This document shows, one piece after another, positions 1 to 5,926 of a DNA stretch of 9,894 nt (its first letter is position 1; each line of letters begins with the position of its first letter). This DNA is from Planctomycetota bacterium (GTDB taxonomy: Bacteria; Planctomycetota; SZUA-567): contig JAJBTL010000198.1 of the NCBI GenBank assembly GCA_020860865.1, positions 2,277 through 12,170 on the forward strand, written 5' to 3'. The notes beneath the pieces were generated by a model that was given only the letters and a program-made list of their open reading frames with translations, made no database searches and was not told where the DNA came from. Position numbers and translations under genes: made by a program.

Positions 1-274
1 TGGTCGTGGACGCGAGAGGTCCGTGTTTGTATTCTTGGTTGATGGAACCGTGCTGGGTGCGGAGGCCCATGGAAATGGGATTTATCGACCCTCTGTCACC
101 GGTGGCCGACATGCCGCCGCGAACGGTTTGCTCAAGCATGGTGGCGAACTGGTAGACGCCTTTCTTGTAGCCGGTGGTGTTGATGTTGGCGAGGTTGTTT
201 CCGAGGTTGTCCAGCGCCTTTTGGTGACTGGCGAGGCCGCTCACCGCGGTCGAGAGTGCATTGCAGAATCCCAT
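1..274 (-). CDS. flgE: Flagellar hook protein FlgE, N-terminal part (cut by window edge)
   Basis: This is the first 91 codons of a flagellar rod/hook-family protein; the frame stays open to base 1. The product opens MGFCNALSTAVSGL and continues with ALDNLGNNLANINTTGYKKG, the conserved N-terminal helix motif (Flg_bb_rod) of axial flagellar proteins that pack into the rod-hook core and leave the cell through the flagellar type III export apparatus. FlgE is preferred over FlgF/FlgG because the gene directly follows flgD, the usual flgD-flgE order, and because the residues after the motif (QFATMLEQTVRGGMSATGDRG) fit hook proteins. The start ATG has an AAGGAA ribosome binding site about 7 bases upstream. 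It lies 38 bp after the flgD stop, so it is probably co-transcribed. The remaining hook domains are outside the window, so FlgE rather than another hook/rod paralogue is inferred. Confidence 0.88.
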   Translation of the reverse strand, partial: MGFCNALSTAVSGLASHQKALDNLGNNLANINTTGYKKGVYQFATMLEQTVRGGMSATGDRGSINPISMGLRTQHGSINQEYKHGPLASTT

Positions 275-312
275 GATGATTTCCTTTTTGGTAACCGGAT
301 GCGGGCGTGTTT

Positions 313-1332
313 TTACGCTTCTTCGGGCAGCGTCAGTTCGAGAACGGCGTCGTAGTAGAGGGAAGAGCCGTCCTCGAGGATGAGGGCCATGCCGTCTTCG
401 CGGTCCTCGGCGCCGACGATGACGCCGGCGATTTCATTGCCCTTTTCATCAAGGCCGGCGGCTGTCAGCCCGACGAGATCACGGAGGGCGTCTTCGGCGT
501 CCGGCGTCTTCGGTTCGCCCGAGAGACTCTCGACGTTGACGTACGTGCCGTCGAAAAGGATGAGGTAGACGTCGGTGCCGCTGAGTTCGGCGTTCGCGAC
601 GATGCCGGTGACGTGATCTCCCTCGGTCGATAGTCCGCTGACCGTCTGCCCAAGCATTCCCTGGGCCGCTTCGACTTTTTCACGGACGTCGTCCGGAAAG
701 GTGTACCACGATTCGTCGGAGGTCGGTGCGCGCATGGAAGTGACCTGGTCCCAGGTGACCGACTCTCCGCCGTAGAGCTGGAGGGTGACCTTTCCGTCCA
801 CGACCCCGACCTTTTCCACAATGCCCCGAATCGGCTGGTAGGCGGAGTCGTAGCCGGCCTCGATCCACATGCCGACGGCATTCGTCGAGGCGGCGAGTTC
901 GGCCGCGACGGAGGATTCGGCCGACGTCACGGCGGTGACGCTGTCCGCGTCGATGAGGGTGCCGTCGGGCAATTGGAGCTGGATGCCGTCTCCGGTTTGC
1001 AGGACCGCCGCAACCGTGCCGGTAATAAGTTCGCCCGTGTCGTCGGTCCCGACCACGTCCTTCCCGATCATCGCGGTAGCGGCTTGAAGCTGGCTGTCGG
1101 TCCGCATCAGGGTCAGCGTTTCATTCATGGACATTTGCAGTTCCAACGCTTCCAACTGGGCGAGCTGGCTGGTGAAGTCGGTGTCCTCCATGGGGCTGAG
1201 CGGATCCTGATTGGTGAGCTGTGCTATCAGGAGGGTCATGAAATCCAGATCGTTCCGGTCCGATGTGGAGGTGGTGGACGTTGATAGACCGGTGACCGCT
1301 GCGGAGGTCGAGGCGATAGTGTTGACGGACAT
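313..1332 (-). CDS. flgD: Flagellar hook capping protein FlgD with four repeated C-terminal units
   Basis: FlgD is the scaffold that caps the growing hook and is needed for FlgE polymerisation outside the cell. The diagnostic N-terminal region is at residues 29-75: LDFMTLLIAQLTNQDPLSPM, then FTSQLAQLEALELQ, matching the family's FLxLLxxQLxxQDPLxPMdnxeF signature. I chose the ATG at 1332 (339 aa) because GGGAG sits 7 bases upstream; an in-frame ATG at 1383 would add 17 residues of unrelated, basic sequence that overlap the preceding gene. Most FlgD proteins are about 220-240 aa. Here the extra length comes from four diverged copies of a beta-rich unit of about 53 residues (84-136, 148-201, 220-272, 281-334). 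Each follows the plan 'xLxGxxVxG...xxGxVxxVxxxxGxxxLxLxDGxxVxxxxVxxV', the part elsewhere seen once as the FlgD LIGKxV motif. It is the second gene of a minus-strand operon ahead of flgE. Confidence 0.93.
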   Translation of the reverse strand: MSVNTIASTSAAVTGLSTSTTSTSDRNDLDFMTLLIAQLTNQDPLSPMEDTDFTSQLAQLEALELQMSMNETLTLMRTDSQLQAATAMIGKDVVGTDDTGELITGTVAAVLQTGDGIQLQLPDGTLIDADSVTAVTSAESSVAAELAASTNAVGMWIEAGYDSAYQPIRGIVEKVGVVDGKVTLQLYGGESVTWDQVTSMRAPTSDESWYTFPDDVREKVEAAQGMLGQTVSGLSTEGDHVTGIVANAELSGTDVYLILFDGTYVNVESLSGEPKTPDAEDALRDLVGLTAAGLDEKGNEIAGVIVGAEDREDGMALILEDGSSLYYDAVLELTLPEEA

Positions 1333-1336
1333 GTTT

Positions 1337-1867
1337 TTACTCCCTGTTTTCTGGGAAAAGTTTCGTCGTCGTGTCCGTGACAAGGTTTTCTTCCGGCTCG
1401 GCCGAAAGGGTACGGGGGTGATCGGGTTCTGATTCCGGCTCGTGTTCTTCGCGTGAATCCTTCTTCAACTCCTTGGCTTTTTGGTAATACACGCCGCTCC
1501 GGTGAAGACCGAGAAGCGTCGCCTGACGGACAACGGAAATCTCGTCGTTCTCCGGGTCGACAATGTCCCGCCGCGAATGCAGGTCGAGGCAATTCGCCGC
1601 AGTTCTCCGCATCCATTCCTGCTCGGCGCGGAGTTCTTCAATACGCTGTTCGATGCGCCGGATGTCGGCGGTGACTTTCGGGTCCTGGCTTCCGTCCCGG
1701 AAGACCGACGCCATGTTTTTCTTGAGAAGCTGGCGCCAGGCATGAATGAGGGAGACGTGGAGGTCGAATGTACCGGCAATATCCGACGGGGAATAGCGCT
1801 CGCGGAGCGCCTCTATGGCGATACGAGACTTGAATTCTGCAGTGTGTTTTCTTTTGGCGCCCTTCAT
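1337..1867 (-). CDS. IS3-type transposase-derived helix-turn-helix protein heading the flagellar operon
   Basis: The 176-aa product begins MKGAKRKHTAEFKSRIAIEAL. Residues 1-55 form the HTH_Tnp_1 DNA-binding domain of IS3-family OrfA proteins (recognition helix around SDIAGTFDLHVSLIHAWR). Residues 66-90 (ADIRRIEQRIEELRAEQEWM) form the leucine-zipper-like coiled coil. Residues 101-129 (DPENDEISVVRQATLLGLHR, then SGVYYQ) match the beginning of IS3 OrfB, here fused in frame instead of joined by a frameshift. Everything after that, including the DDE catalytic domain, is missing and is replaced by an acidic, proline-rich tail (KKDSREEHEPESEPDHP...) with no resemblance to OrfB. The start has AAGGAG 8 bases upstream. 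The stop is 4 bp before the flgD ATG, and the flgD ribosome binding site lies inside this gene's last codons, so the two look translationally coupled. It could be a decayed IS insertion, but the intact frame, good signals and tight packing suggest a domesticated DNA-binding protein, perhaps a flagellar regulator (inference). Confidence 0.7.
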   Translation of the reverse strand: MKGAKRKHTAEFKSRIAIEALRERYSPSDIAGTFDLHVSLIHAWRQLLKKNMASVFRDGSQDPKVTADIRRIEQRIEELRAEQEWMRRTAANCLDLHSRRDIVDPENDEISVVRQATLLGLHRSGVYYQKAKELKKDSREEHEPESEPDHPRTLSAEPEENLVTDTTTKLFPENRE

Positions 1868-1882
1868 GTTCGGTCTCCTTGT

Positions 1883-1919
1883 ACTCGTCGGCGGTATAAT
1901 TTTCATGCGTCCGACGAGT
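1883..1919. promoter_or_regulatory. 9-bp perfect inverted repeat around the -10 element (possible operator)
   Basis: ACTCGTCGG (1883-1891) and CCGACGAGT (1911-1919) are perfect inverted copies separated by 19 bp that contain the putative -10. One arm lies between -35 and -10 and the other at the expected start site, which is the geometry of a repressor operator. In RNA only the inner arm would be transcribed, so a leader hairpin is less likely if the promoter call is right. It could alternatively be a remnant of IS terminal repeats, but no matching repeat was seen at the other end of the transposase-derived gene. Confidence 0.5.
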
Positions 1920-1925
1920 TTTCAA
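1896..1925 (-). promoter_or_regulatory. Candidate sigma-70-type promoter of the flagellar operon
   Basis: Read on the minus strand, TTGAAA (1920-1925, 5 of 6 to the -35 consensus) is followed after 18 bp by AATTAT (1896-1901, 4 of 6 to the -10 consensus). Transcription would begin near 1889, about 20 bases ahead of the transposase-derived gene. The arms of a perfect 9-bp inverted repeat lie in the spacer and at the start site. This is a match by eye only. Confidence 0.4.
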
Positions 1926-1954
1926 AAAGCAACGCCGATGCCATGAAAAACGCA

Positions 1955-1981
1955 AAAAAGCCCCGCAAAAACCGGGTTTTT
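1955..1981. terminator. Terminator-like hairpin between the flagellar operon and the upstream region
   Basis: CCCG (1962-1965) pairs with CGGG (1973-1976) across a 7-base loop. It is flanked by an A run on the left and a T run on the right, so it can work on either strand: the minus strand reads into GCTTTTTTGCG, the plus strand into TTTTT. The GC stem is short, so the strength is uncertain. It may insulate the flagellar promoter from upstream transcription. Confidence 0.4.
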
Positions 1982-2320
1982 CGCATTACAAACATCAACA
2001 ATCGAATCGGGCGAAAAATGGAGTGTGTCTACCGTTTGTTCGTGTAATGGGTGAAAGACATCCGGTTTTGGGACAGCGGCGGGAGAGATATTTTCACGCG
2101 GTGGTTGAAAACGGCTATAGTATGATAATCATATGGTGGGAGTGGAGGAGTGCGGCCGCGTCGAAATGATGTCCGCGGCGGCGTCCGGCATGTTGATGGA
2201 TGGACGTAATCGATTGGACAGTTGGAGTGCCTCAGGTGATAACCGGGCAATTTTGCGAGGAATGTCCCGAATTGTGGGCGCCTTTTTTTTAGAAAAATGA
2301 TCTTTCCGGCTGAAATTGAC

Positions 2321-2348
2321 TAAAGTTTTGCCGTTGTACGACCGATAC
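2321..2348 (+). promoter_or_regulatory. Sigma-28 (FliA)-like promoter motif pointing toward the ECF operon
   Basis: TAAAGTTT (2321-2328) matches the sigma-28 -35 consensus at 8 of 8 positions. After 12 bp comes ACCGATAC (2341-2348), 6 of 8 to the GCCGATAA -10. The usual spacer is 11, so this is one base long. It lies about 250 bp before the sigma-factor gene, with flagellar genes on the other side and pointing away. It is a motif match by eye with no proof of use. Confidence 0.35.
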
Positions 2349-2435
2349 GGAATTATTTTCCCTTCGGCGGCATTTTTCTCCATCCGTTTTTTACTTTCGC
2401 GTCTTTTTTCGGTTACCACCGCCGGTTTTCGGCTA

Positions 2436-2449
2436 TCTCTCTAGAGAGA
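2436..2449. repeat. 14-bp perfect palindrome
   Basis: TCTCTCTAGAGAGA is its own reverse complement and sits about 150 bp ahead of the sigma-factor gene, downstream of the sigma-28-like motif. It could be a dimer-binding operator or chance low-complexity sequence. No second copy was found in the window. Confidence 0.35.
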
Positions 2450-2596
2450 GGCCCGTATGCGGAAGAAACACCCAGTTGCCGGAAGGGGAGCGCGAGACGG
2501 AGCGTATGGAGCGTCACCATCGAAGTCGACACTTTCAGTTGATCCGGTTGGACGACCGGTACCCAAGGCCACCCGCTTGCTATCACGGGATTACCA

Positions 2597-3226
2597 ATGA
2601 CCACGGCGATACTTCGTCACCACGAGACCGAACGACGCGAAATGAAAAAGGGGTGGATTACCATTGTAGAATCGAAACAGGAAGACGATCATGAAGTGAT
2701 AGCGCGCTTTCAAAAAGGCGACGCGGCGGCGTACGACGAATTGATGCTTCGTTACCAGGACAGCGTGGCCGTGCATATGCGCCGTTTTTCGTCCGTTCCC
2801 GAGGTAGTCGAGGACTTGACGCAGATAGTTGTTATCAGGGCCTACCGGAGTCTGGACAACTATGAACCGCGCGCACCGTTCATAAGCTGGCTGCGCACCA
2901 TCGCCAACCGCGTGGGATACGAGCATTGGCGCACCGAGGCGCGCCGGATAAAGTGCATACCGCTCCATGACCGGGATGAATTTCCGGCGGCGGACCACCA
3001 TGCGGAAAACGACCTCACGGACGACAACGAAAAACGCTACAATGAATTAATGAAGGTCATGGACATGCTGAAACCCGCCGAACGCCAAACCCTCTATCTA
3101 ATGTATGTGGACGGACTCAGCGTGGCGGAAACTGCCGCTACAATGGGCTGGAACGTGGCGATGACCAAAATGCGCGCCTATCGCGCCAGGAAAAAGTTGC
3201 GCGCAATAGTGACGCGGCAATTATGA
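2597..3226 (+). CDS. ECF-type RNA polymerase sigma factor
   Basis: This is a group 4 (extracytoplasmic function) sigma factor that directs RNA polymerase core to its own promoter set, usually in response to envelope or outside signals. Region 2 covers about residues 42-112, including DELMLRYQDSV, the -10-recognition helix VVEDLTQIVVIRAYRSLDNY and APFISWLRTIANRVGYEHWR. Region 4, with its helix-turn-helix for the -35 element, covers about 150-205 (LKPAERQTLYLMYVDGLSVA ... AMTKMRAYRARKKLR). Regions 1.2 and 3 are absent, as expected of this group. The start is uncertain: neither ATG 2597 nor ATG 2642 has a good ribosome binding site, and homology would begin near DDHEVIARFQKGD, so the true protein may be 15-25 residues shorter. 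The stop lies 29 bp before the next gene's ATG, giving a probable three-gene operon. Confidence 0.9.
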   Translation: MTTAILRHHETERREMKKGWITIVESKQEDDHEVIARFQKGDAAAYDELMLRYQDSVAVHMRRFSSVPEVVEDLTQIVVIRAYRSLDNYEPRAPFISWLRTIANRVGYEHWRTEARRIKCIPLHDRDEFPAADHHAENDLTDDNEKRYNELMKVMDMLKPAERQTLYLMYVDGLSVAETAATMGWNVAMTKMRAYRARKKLRAIVTRQL

Positions 3227-3255
3227 GAATCGTATCTGTATCAAGGAGGATTATC

Positions 3256-3543
3256 ATGGATGAAAAAGATTTTTTGGCGGAACTATCAGTGGTGAGCAGT
3301 CAGGTAAAACCGGCGGTCGGGGACGTTCGCGACCAGGTGTGGCGCCGTATCCATGCTGCCGACAATGGCGTTGTTCGGTTTGAAGAAACGGAAAAAGGCT
3401 ACAACCGCTGGGTTTTTAAAATGGAGGTAACCGCGGCGTTGATGTTACTTGCCGCAGCGCCGTTCGCTTTTGGGGCCATAGTGTCGCTTCTCAGGGAGAT
3501 GTACTGGAACGGCTCGATTCACACTCTTCTTTCCACTTTTTAG
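3256..3543 (+). CDS. Small one-span membrane protein, candidate anti-sigma factor
   Basis: The product is 95 aa and matches no family I can name. The start at 3256 is strongly supported by AAGGAGGA 5 bases upstream; an ATG at 3223 overlapping the sigma-factor stop lacks a ribosome binding site. Residues 1-55 are polar and presumably cytoplasmic (MDEKDFLAELSVVSSQVKPA, then VRDQVWRRI). About residues 57-78 (VTAALMLLAAAPFAFGAIVS) form a transmembrane helix, and a short tail of about 17 residues follows. Position directly behind an ECF sigma gene and the cytoplasm-TM layout suit an anti-sigma factor, but no zinc-binding HxxxCxxC motif is present and the outer domain is almost absent. The role is inferred from position. 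Confidence 0.72.
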   Translation: MDEKDFLAELSVVSSQVKPAVGDVRDQVWRRIHAADNGVVRFEETEKGYNRWVFKMEVTAALMLLAAAPFAFGAIVSLLREMYWNGSIHTLLSTF

Positions 3544-3597
3544 GTTCCGCTTCCGTCACGGAAAGAAGCAGCCACTGCTCGCATTGGATGACACGTT

Positions 3598-4050
3598 ATG
3601 GCAGATTCCGTTCGTTACAGGGTTAGACGCCGGACCATCTTGATCGGTGTGATTATCTTCACCATGGGATTGGTCGGCGGCTGCCTTATCGGTATTTTCG
3701 GAATGCGGTATTTCTTCGAATATTTTAGACCTAGTCCGGAAAGAATGGCTCGTGACCGCGCCGATCGAATAGCCGCCGACTTAAATCTTGGGCCGGAACT
3801 GCGCAATGAAATCTATGAAGAAAATATCCGGCATTTCCTGCGCGTGAGAGAAAAACTGGAACAATTGCATGACATTCTCGACGACGAAGTCGAATCCTAC
3901 GCCCTGACGGTGGGAGCGCTCATGCCGGACGACAGAACGCGTAATCGCTGGCTGCTTGTCTACCGTAAATATTTCCCCAAGGGACCGCCGCCGCCGCCAC
4001 CGCCGCAGGGCTATACCGGGAACGCGAACACCGAGGCAGGACGTGAATAA
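3598..4050 (+). CDS. Membrane-anchored periplasmic protein with polyproline tail (Spy/CpxP/ZraP-like)
   Basis: The 150-aa product starts with a basic stretch (MADSVRYRVRRR) and a transmembrane segment at about 13-41 (TILIGVIIFTMGLVGGCLIG...). A helical, charged periplasmic domain follows at about 46-125. RIAADLNLGPELRNEIYEEN and the following amphipathic helices (REKLEQLHDILDDEVESYAL) resemble the helical hairpins of Spy/CpxP/ZraP-type envelope stress and heavy-metal sensor proteins; this is a resemblance in pattern, not a certain assignment. The tail carries seven consecutive prolines (KGPPPPPPPQGYTG). The ribosome binding site is weak (GGATGA). It is the third gene of the sigma-factor operon, 54 bp after the second, and ends before the terminator at 4197-4232. 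A sensing or chaperone role in the sigma circuit is inferred. Confidence 0.72.
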   Translation: MADSVRYRVRRRTILIGVIIFTMGLVGGCLIGIFGMRYFFEYFRPSPERMARDRADRIAADLNLGPELRNEIYEENIRHFLRVREKLEQLHDILDDEVESYALTVGALMPDDRTRNRWLLVYRKYFPKGPPPPPPPQGYTGNANTEAGRE

Positions 4051-4136
4051 TATGTAGAAGGAAGGTAAGTTTTGAGTGGATGGATTTGCCTTTACTACCA
4101 TTCCCTATGCCTTGCCAATTAAAGACATATTTATTA

Positions 4137-4187
4137 GCATCTACGACTTATTCTCCGAGAATAGTATCCGTAAATTTTTATAGATGC
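4137..4187 (+). other. Nested inverted repeats in the 3' untranslated region
   Basis: GCATCTA (4137-4143) is inverted by TAGATGC (4181-4187). Inside lies TATTCTC-C-GAGAATA (4149-4163), a 7-bp dyad with a 1-base centre. It sits between the last gene of the sigma operon and the terminator. It may be an RNA structure at the 3' end of the message or a protein-binding dyad; the inner loop is too small to form a full hairpin. Confidence 0.35.
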
Positions 4188-4196
4188 CCAATGGTT

Positions 4197-4232
4197 AAAA
4201 AAAAGGGGCGGCGACTGCGGCCGCCCCTTTTT
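4197..4232. terminator. Strong bidirectional intrinsic terminator
   Basis: An 8-bp GC stem, GGGGCGGC (4205-4212) with GCCGCCCC (4220-4227), has a 7-base loop, eight A on its left and five T on its right. On the plus strand it ends the sigma-factor operon; on the minus strand, where the A run becomes eight U, it ends the small membrane-protein ORF whose stop is at 4234. Confidence 0.9.
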
Positions 4233-4233
4233 A

Positions 4234-4392
4234 TTACATGAGGATCCATATAAACACGATAATCCCAAGGATGGCGAGAACAATCTTTACCTCATCCTTG
4301 TCATCATTGTTTTCATGGTCCGCATTGCCGTCGCGGTCTTCTTCTGTGGACCTTGACGTGCTGACCGGCTCTCGCCCAGATGTGACGGACAC
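4234..4392 (-). CDS. Possible tiny tail-anchored membrane protein (frame conflict at the start)
   Basis: From a GTG at 4392 the frame gives 52 residues: an acidic, polar first half (TEEDRDGNADHENNDDKDE) and a hydrophobic C-terminal helix (VKIVLAILGIIVFIWILM), the layout of a small tail-anchored inner-membrane protein. The stop abuts the terminator at 4197-4232, which supports a real transcript. The GTG lacks a well-spaced ribosome binding site. The good site (AAAGGAA) serves an ATG at 4402 in another frame, which yields only 29 residues (MTQRVRHIWARAG...). A one-base slip between 4400 and 4390 would join the good start to the membrane helix, so this may be a frameshifted gene or contain a sequencing error. 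TATAAT-like sequence lies just upstream, with no clear -35. The function is unknown. Confidence 0.45.
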   Translation of the reverse strand: MSVTSGREPVSTSRSTEEDRDGNADHENNDDKDEVKIVLAILGIIVFIWILM

Positions 4393-4536
4393 GTTGTGTC
4401 ATGACAGTTCCTTTCAAGTAGTAATTATAATATACTGGGAATGCGCCCCCGGCTAAGTCGCGCGGAGCCTGCGCTCTGGGAGAAGCCGGGATGGTGGCAT
4501 GGCGCATCTTAGGAAAACGCGGTGCCCAGGAATAGT

Positions 4537-5091
4537 TCAGTAGCGGTCGACGTTGCTGTTTGGAATATCCGGAAGGTCTACCACTGTTCCAGCTACTCGG
4601 GCTTCCGTTGGGAAATGGCGGCAAAGAGAGAACGGGCGTTACGGAAGAGCCGGTGGAATTTGTACAGATGGAGTCGGGAAAAGGCGGACAGGCCGACATG
4701 GACGTGCATCCCGCCGTAATTATGCTCCGAAAATCGTCGTTGCCGAAGCTCCCGCAAGTAATTTTCAATTCCCTGTCGACCTTCATCCATTGCGTAGGCG
4801 AAGGTCTGGGGATGGAAAACTATCTCAAAGCCGTTGTTTATCGACCCATCCTGTTTGCACACGGCAGGGACCAGTTCCTTGACGGCTCGTGCTGTGTCGT
4901 GCTCCGTTACTGGTGTTTTCGACCTCCAGCTCGACACCCAGGAAAAATGAATCTACCTCGTGACGCTGCCCGTCGAGGCATGAGCGATGGTATATCCATG
5001 GCGGCTTACAAGTGTATTGGTGGATCGGTCGGTCGACATCGCGTTGCCTAACCCTGAAGCAGTCATCACAGAAATCCTCGTCTTCATCGTC
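4537..5091 (-). pseudogene. Decayed amidoligase-family gene
   Basis: Pieces of one protein occur in successive minus-strand frames. The first (from about 5091) has DEDEDFCDDCF, half of a zinc ribbon, then IHQYTCKPPWIYH and FFLGVELEVE. After a one-base shift at an AAAA run near 4917 the next frame continues with TARAVKELVPAV, DGSINNGFEIVFHPQTFAYAM, GGMHVHVGLSAF and LHLYKFHRLFRN before a stop at about 4595. A further shift may continue as DIPNSNVDRY to a stop at 4537. These are hallmarks of the putative amidoligase family (PF12224), predicted ATP-dependent COOH-NH2 ligases with a glutamine-synthetase-like fold, often found in phage or mobile contexts. The N-terminal part and the C-terminal third are missing or unreadable. 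The 5' end is joined in frame to a recombinase fragment. The family call is fairly firm; loss of function is inferred from the frame breaks. Confidence 0.72.
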
Positions 5092-5694
5092 ATTAAGGTC
5101 CGACGCATTGAACAATTCGTTCTCACGATGCCCGGAACACGCCGCGACTTCGTAGAGAAGCCGCCGGTGCGGCGCACAGCCTTCCAGCAGTAGCTTGATT
5201 TCCTCTATTGTCATGGCGCGGCGGATTTTGACAGGTGTGGTGTCGAACTTGGCGATTTCCTCAATCGGATTCTCGGTGAGGAACTTCCGCTTTTTGCACC
5301 AGAGAATAGATGAGCGGAGACTTTCCACCCGGATCGAGACGGATTTCCCGCCCTTCCTACCAGTCATAAGCAACCGCGCATACCCTTCCCACTTTCGGCA
5401 GGATGCCGTACAGGTCGGTCAAGTGTTCTAGCTTCAATGCCTCTTCCATTCCAGCAGATGCCGCCGTTTCGTCATGCAATGCCTGGGAATCCACGGCATA
5501 CCGCGCTTGCCGCCTTGCACCGCGCCCCACTCAAGGTATTCATCAACCACGCTCCATATCGGTCGCGAGTTCGTCTCGACGGGAACCGGGTGAATCCCGT
5601 TTTTGATTTCCCGTTCCCTCGCTTCCACCAAATCAGCCCGATTCTGTGCAAGCTGTCGGTTCTTCCCGAACTTATACGTCTTTACAACATGTCA
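5092..5694 (-). pseudogene. Decayed tyrosine recombinase (phage-type integrase), frameshifted and 3'-truncated
   Basis: Three consecutive frames read as one integrase. The first holds FGKNRQLAQNRADLVEAREREI, then VVDEYLEWGAVQGGKRGMPW and RHLLEWKRH before a stop near 5434. The second continues EALKLEHLTDLYGILPKVG. The third runs GYARLLMTGRKGGKS, SLRSSILWCKKRKFLTENPI, TTPVKIRRAMTIEEIKLLLE and HRRLLYEVAACSGHRENELF. The N-terminal SAM-like core-binding domain and the start of the catalytic domain are present, including the first catalytic arginine in SGHRENEL. The rest of the active site (HxxR and the nucleophile tyrosine) is lost where the frame passes directly into amidoligase sequence. No start codon is visible: a TGA precedes the readable part. 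It is a remnant of an integrating element; no attachment site was identified. Confidence 0.78.
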
Positions 5695-5926
5695 TCGAAT
5701 ACAATTTTAATCTTGCCGGTTTTATTCAATTCAGAAAGTCAAACCGTTCGAGAATTCGCACTCAATACAATTGCATACCGAAACTGGTCCATGGCATTGA
5801 ACGCAGGTAGCGATAACACTTCCCCATAGACTACACTTTAAGTCCATATAGACAAACAATTTCCACAATCAATGCTTTTCACGATAGTTCCTGCGCAATT
5901 TTTATTTGGTAAATGACTTAATTTGT

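Larger units (their letters stand above)
1985..2596. other. Gene-poor control region upstream of the sigma-factor operon
   Basis: No convincing gene was found on either strand. It holds the sigma-28-like motif at 2321-2348 and the palindrome at 2436-2449. A 55-codon plus-strand ORF (2133-2300, starting MVGVEECGRVEMM) has no recognisable motif and only a weak start context, although AT-rich -10-like sequence (TATAGTATGATAAT) lies just before it. It ends close to a run of eight T (2283-2290) that follows GGGCGCC. A short leader peptide or small RNA is possible but unsupported. Confidence 0.4.

Noticed and set aside
307..1284. Several plus-strand ORFs of 60-110 codons across the flagellar genes
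   Set aside because: They are shadows of flgD in GC-rich DNA; flgD carries the recognisable family motifs and the good ribosome binding site.
2133..2300. A 55-codon plus-strand ORF in the sigma-operon leader
   Set aside because: It has no family resemblance and only a weak start context; kept as a remark in the gap description rather than as a gene.
2129..2419. A 96-aa minus-strand ORF, basic and proline-rich
   Set aside because: It has no recognisable motif, no good ribosome binding site and irregular composition, and it covers a region with regulatory-looking sequence on the other strand.
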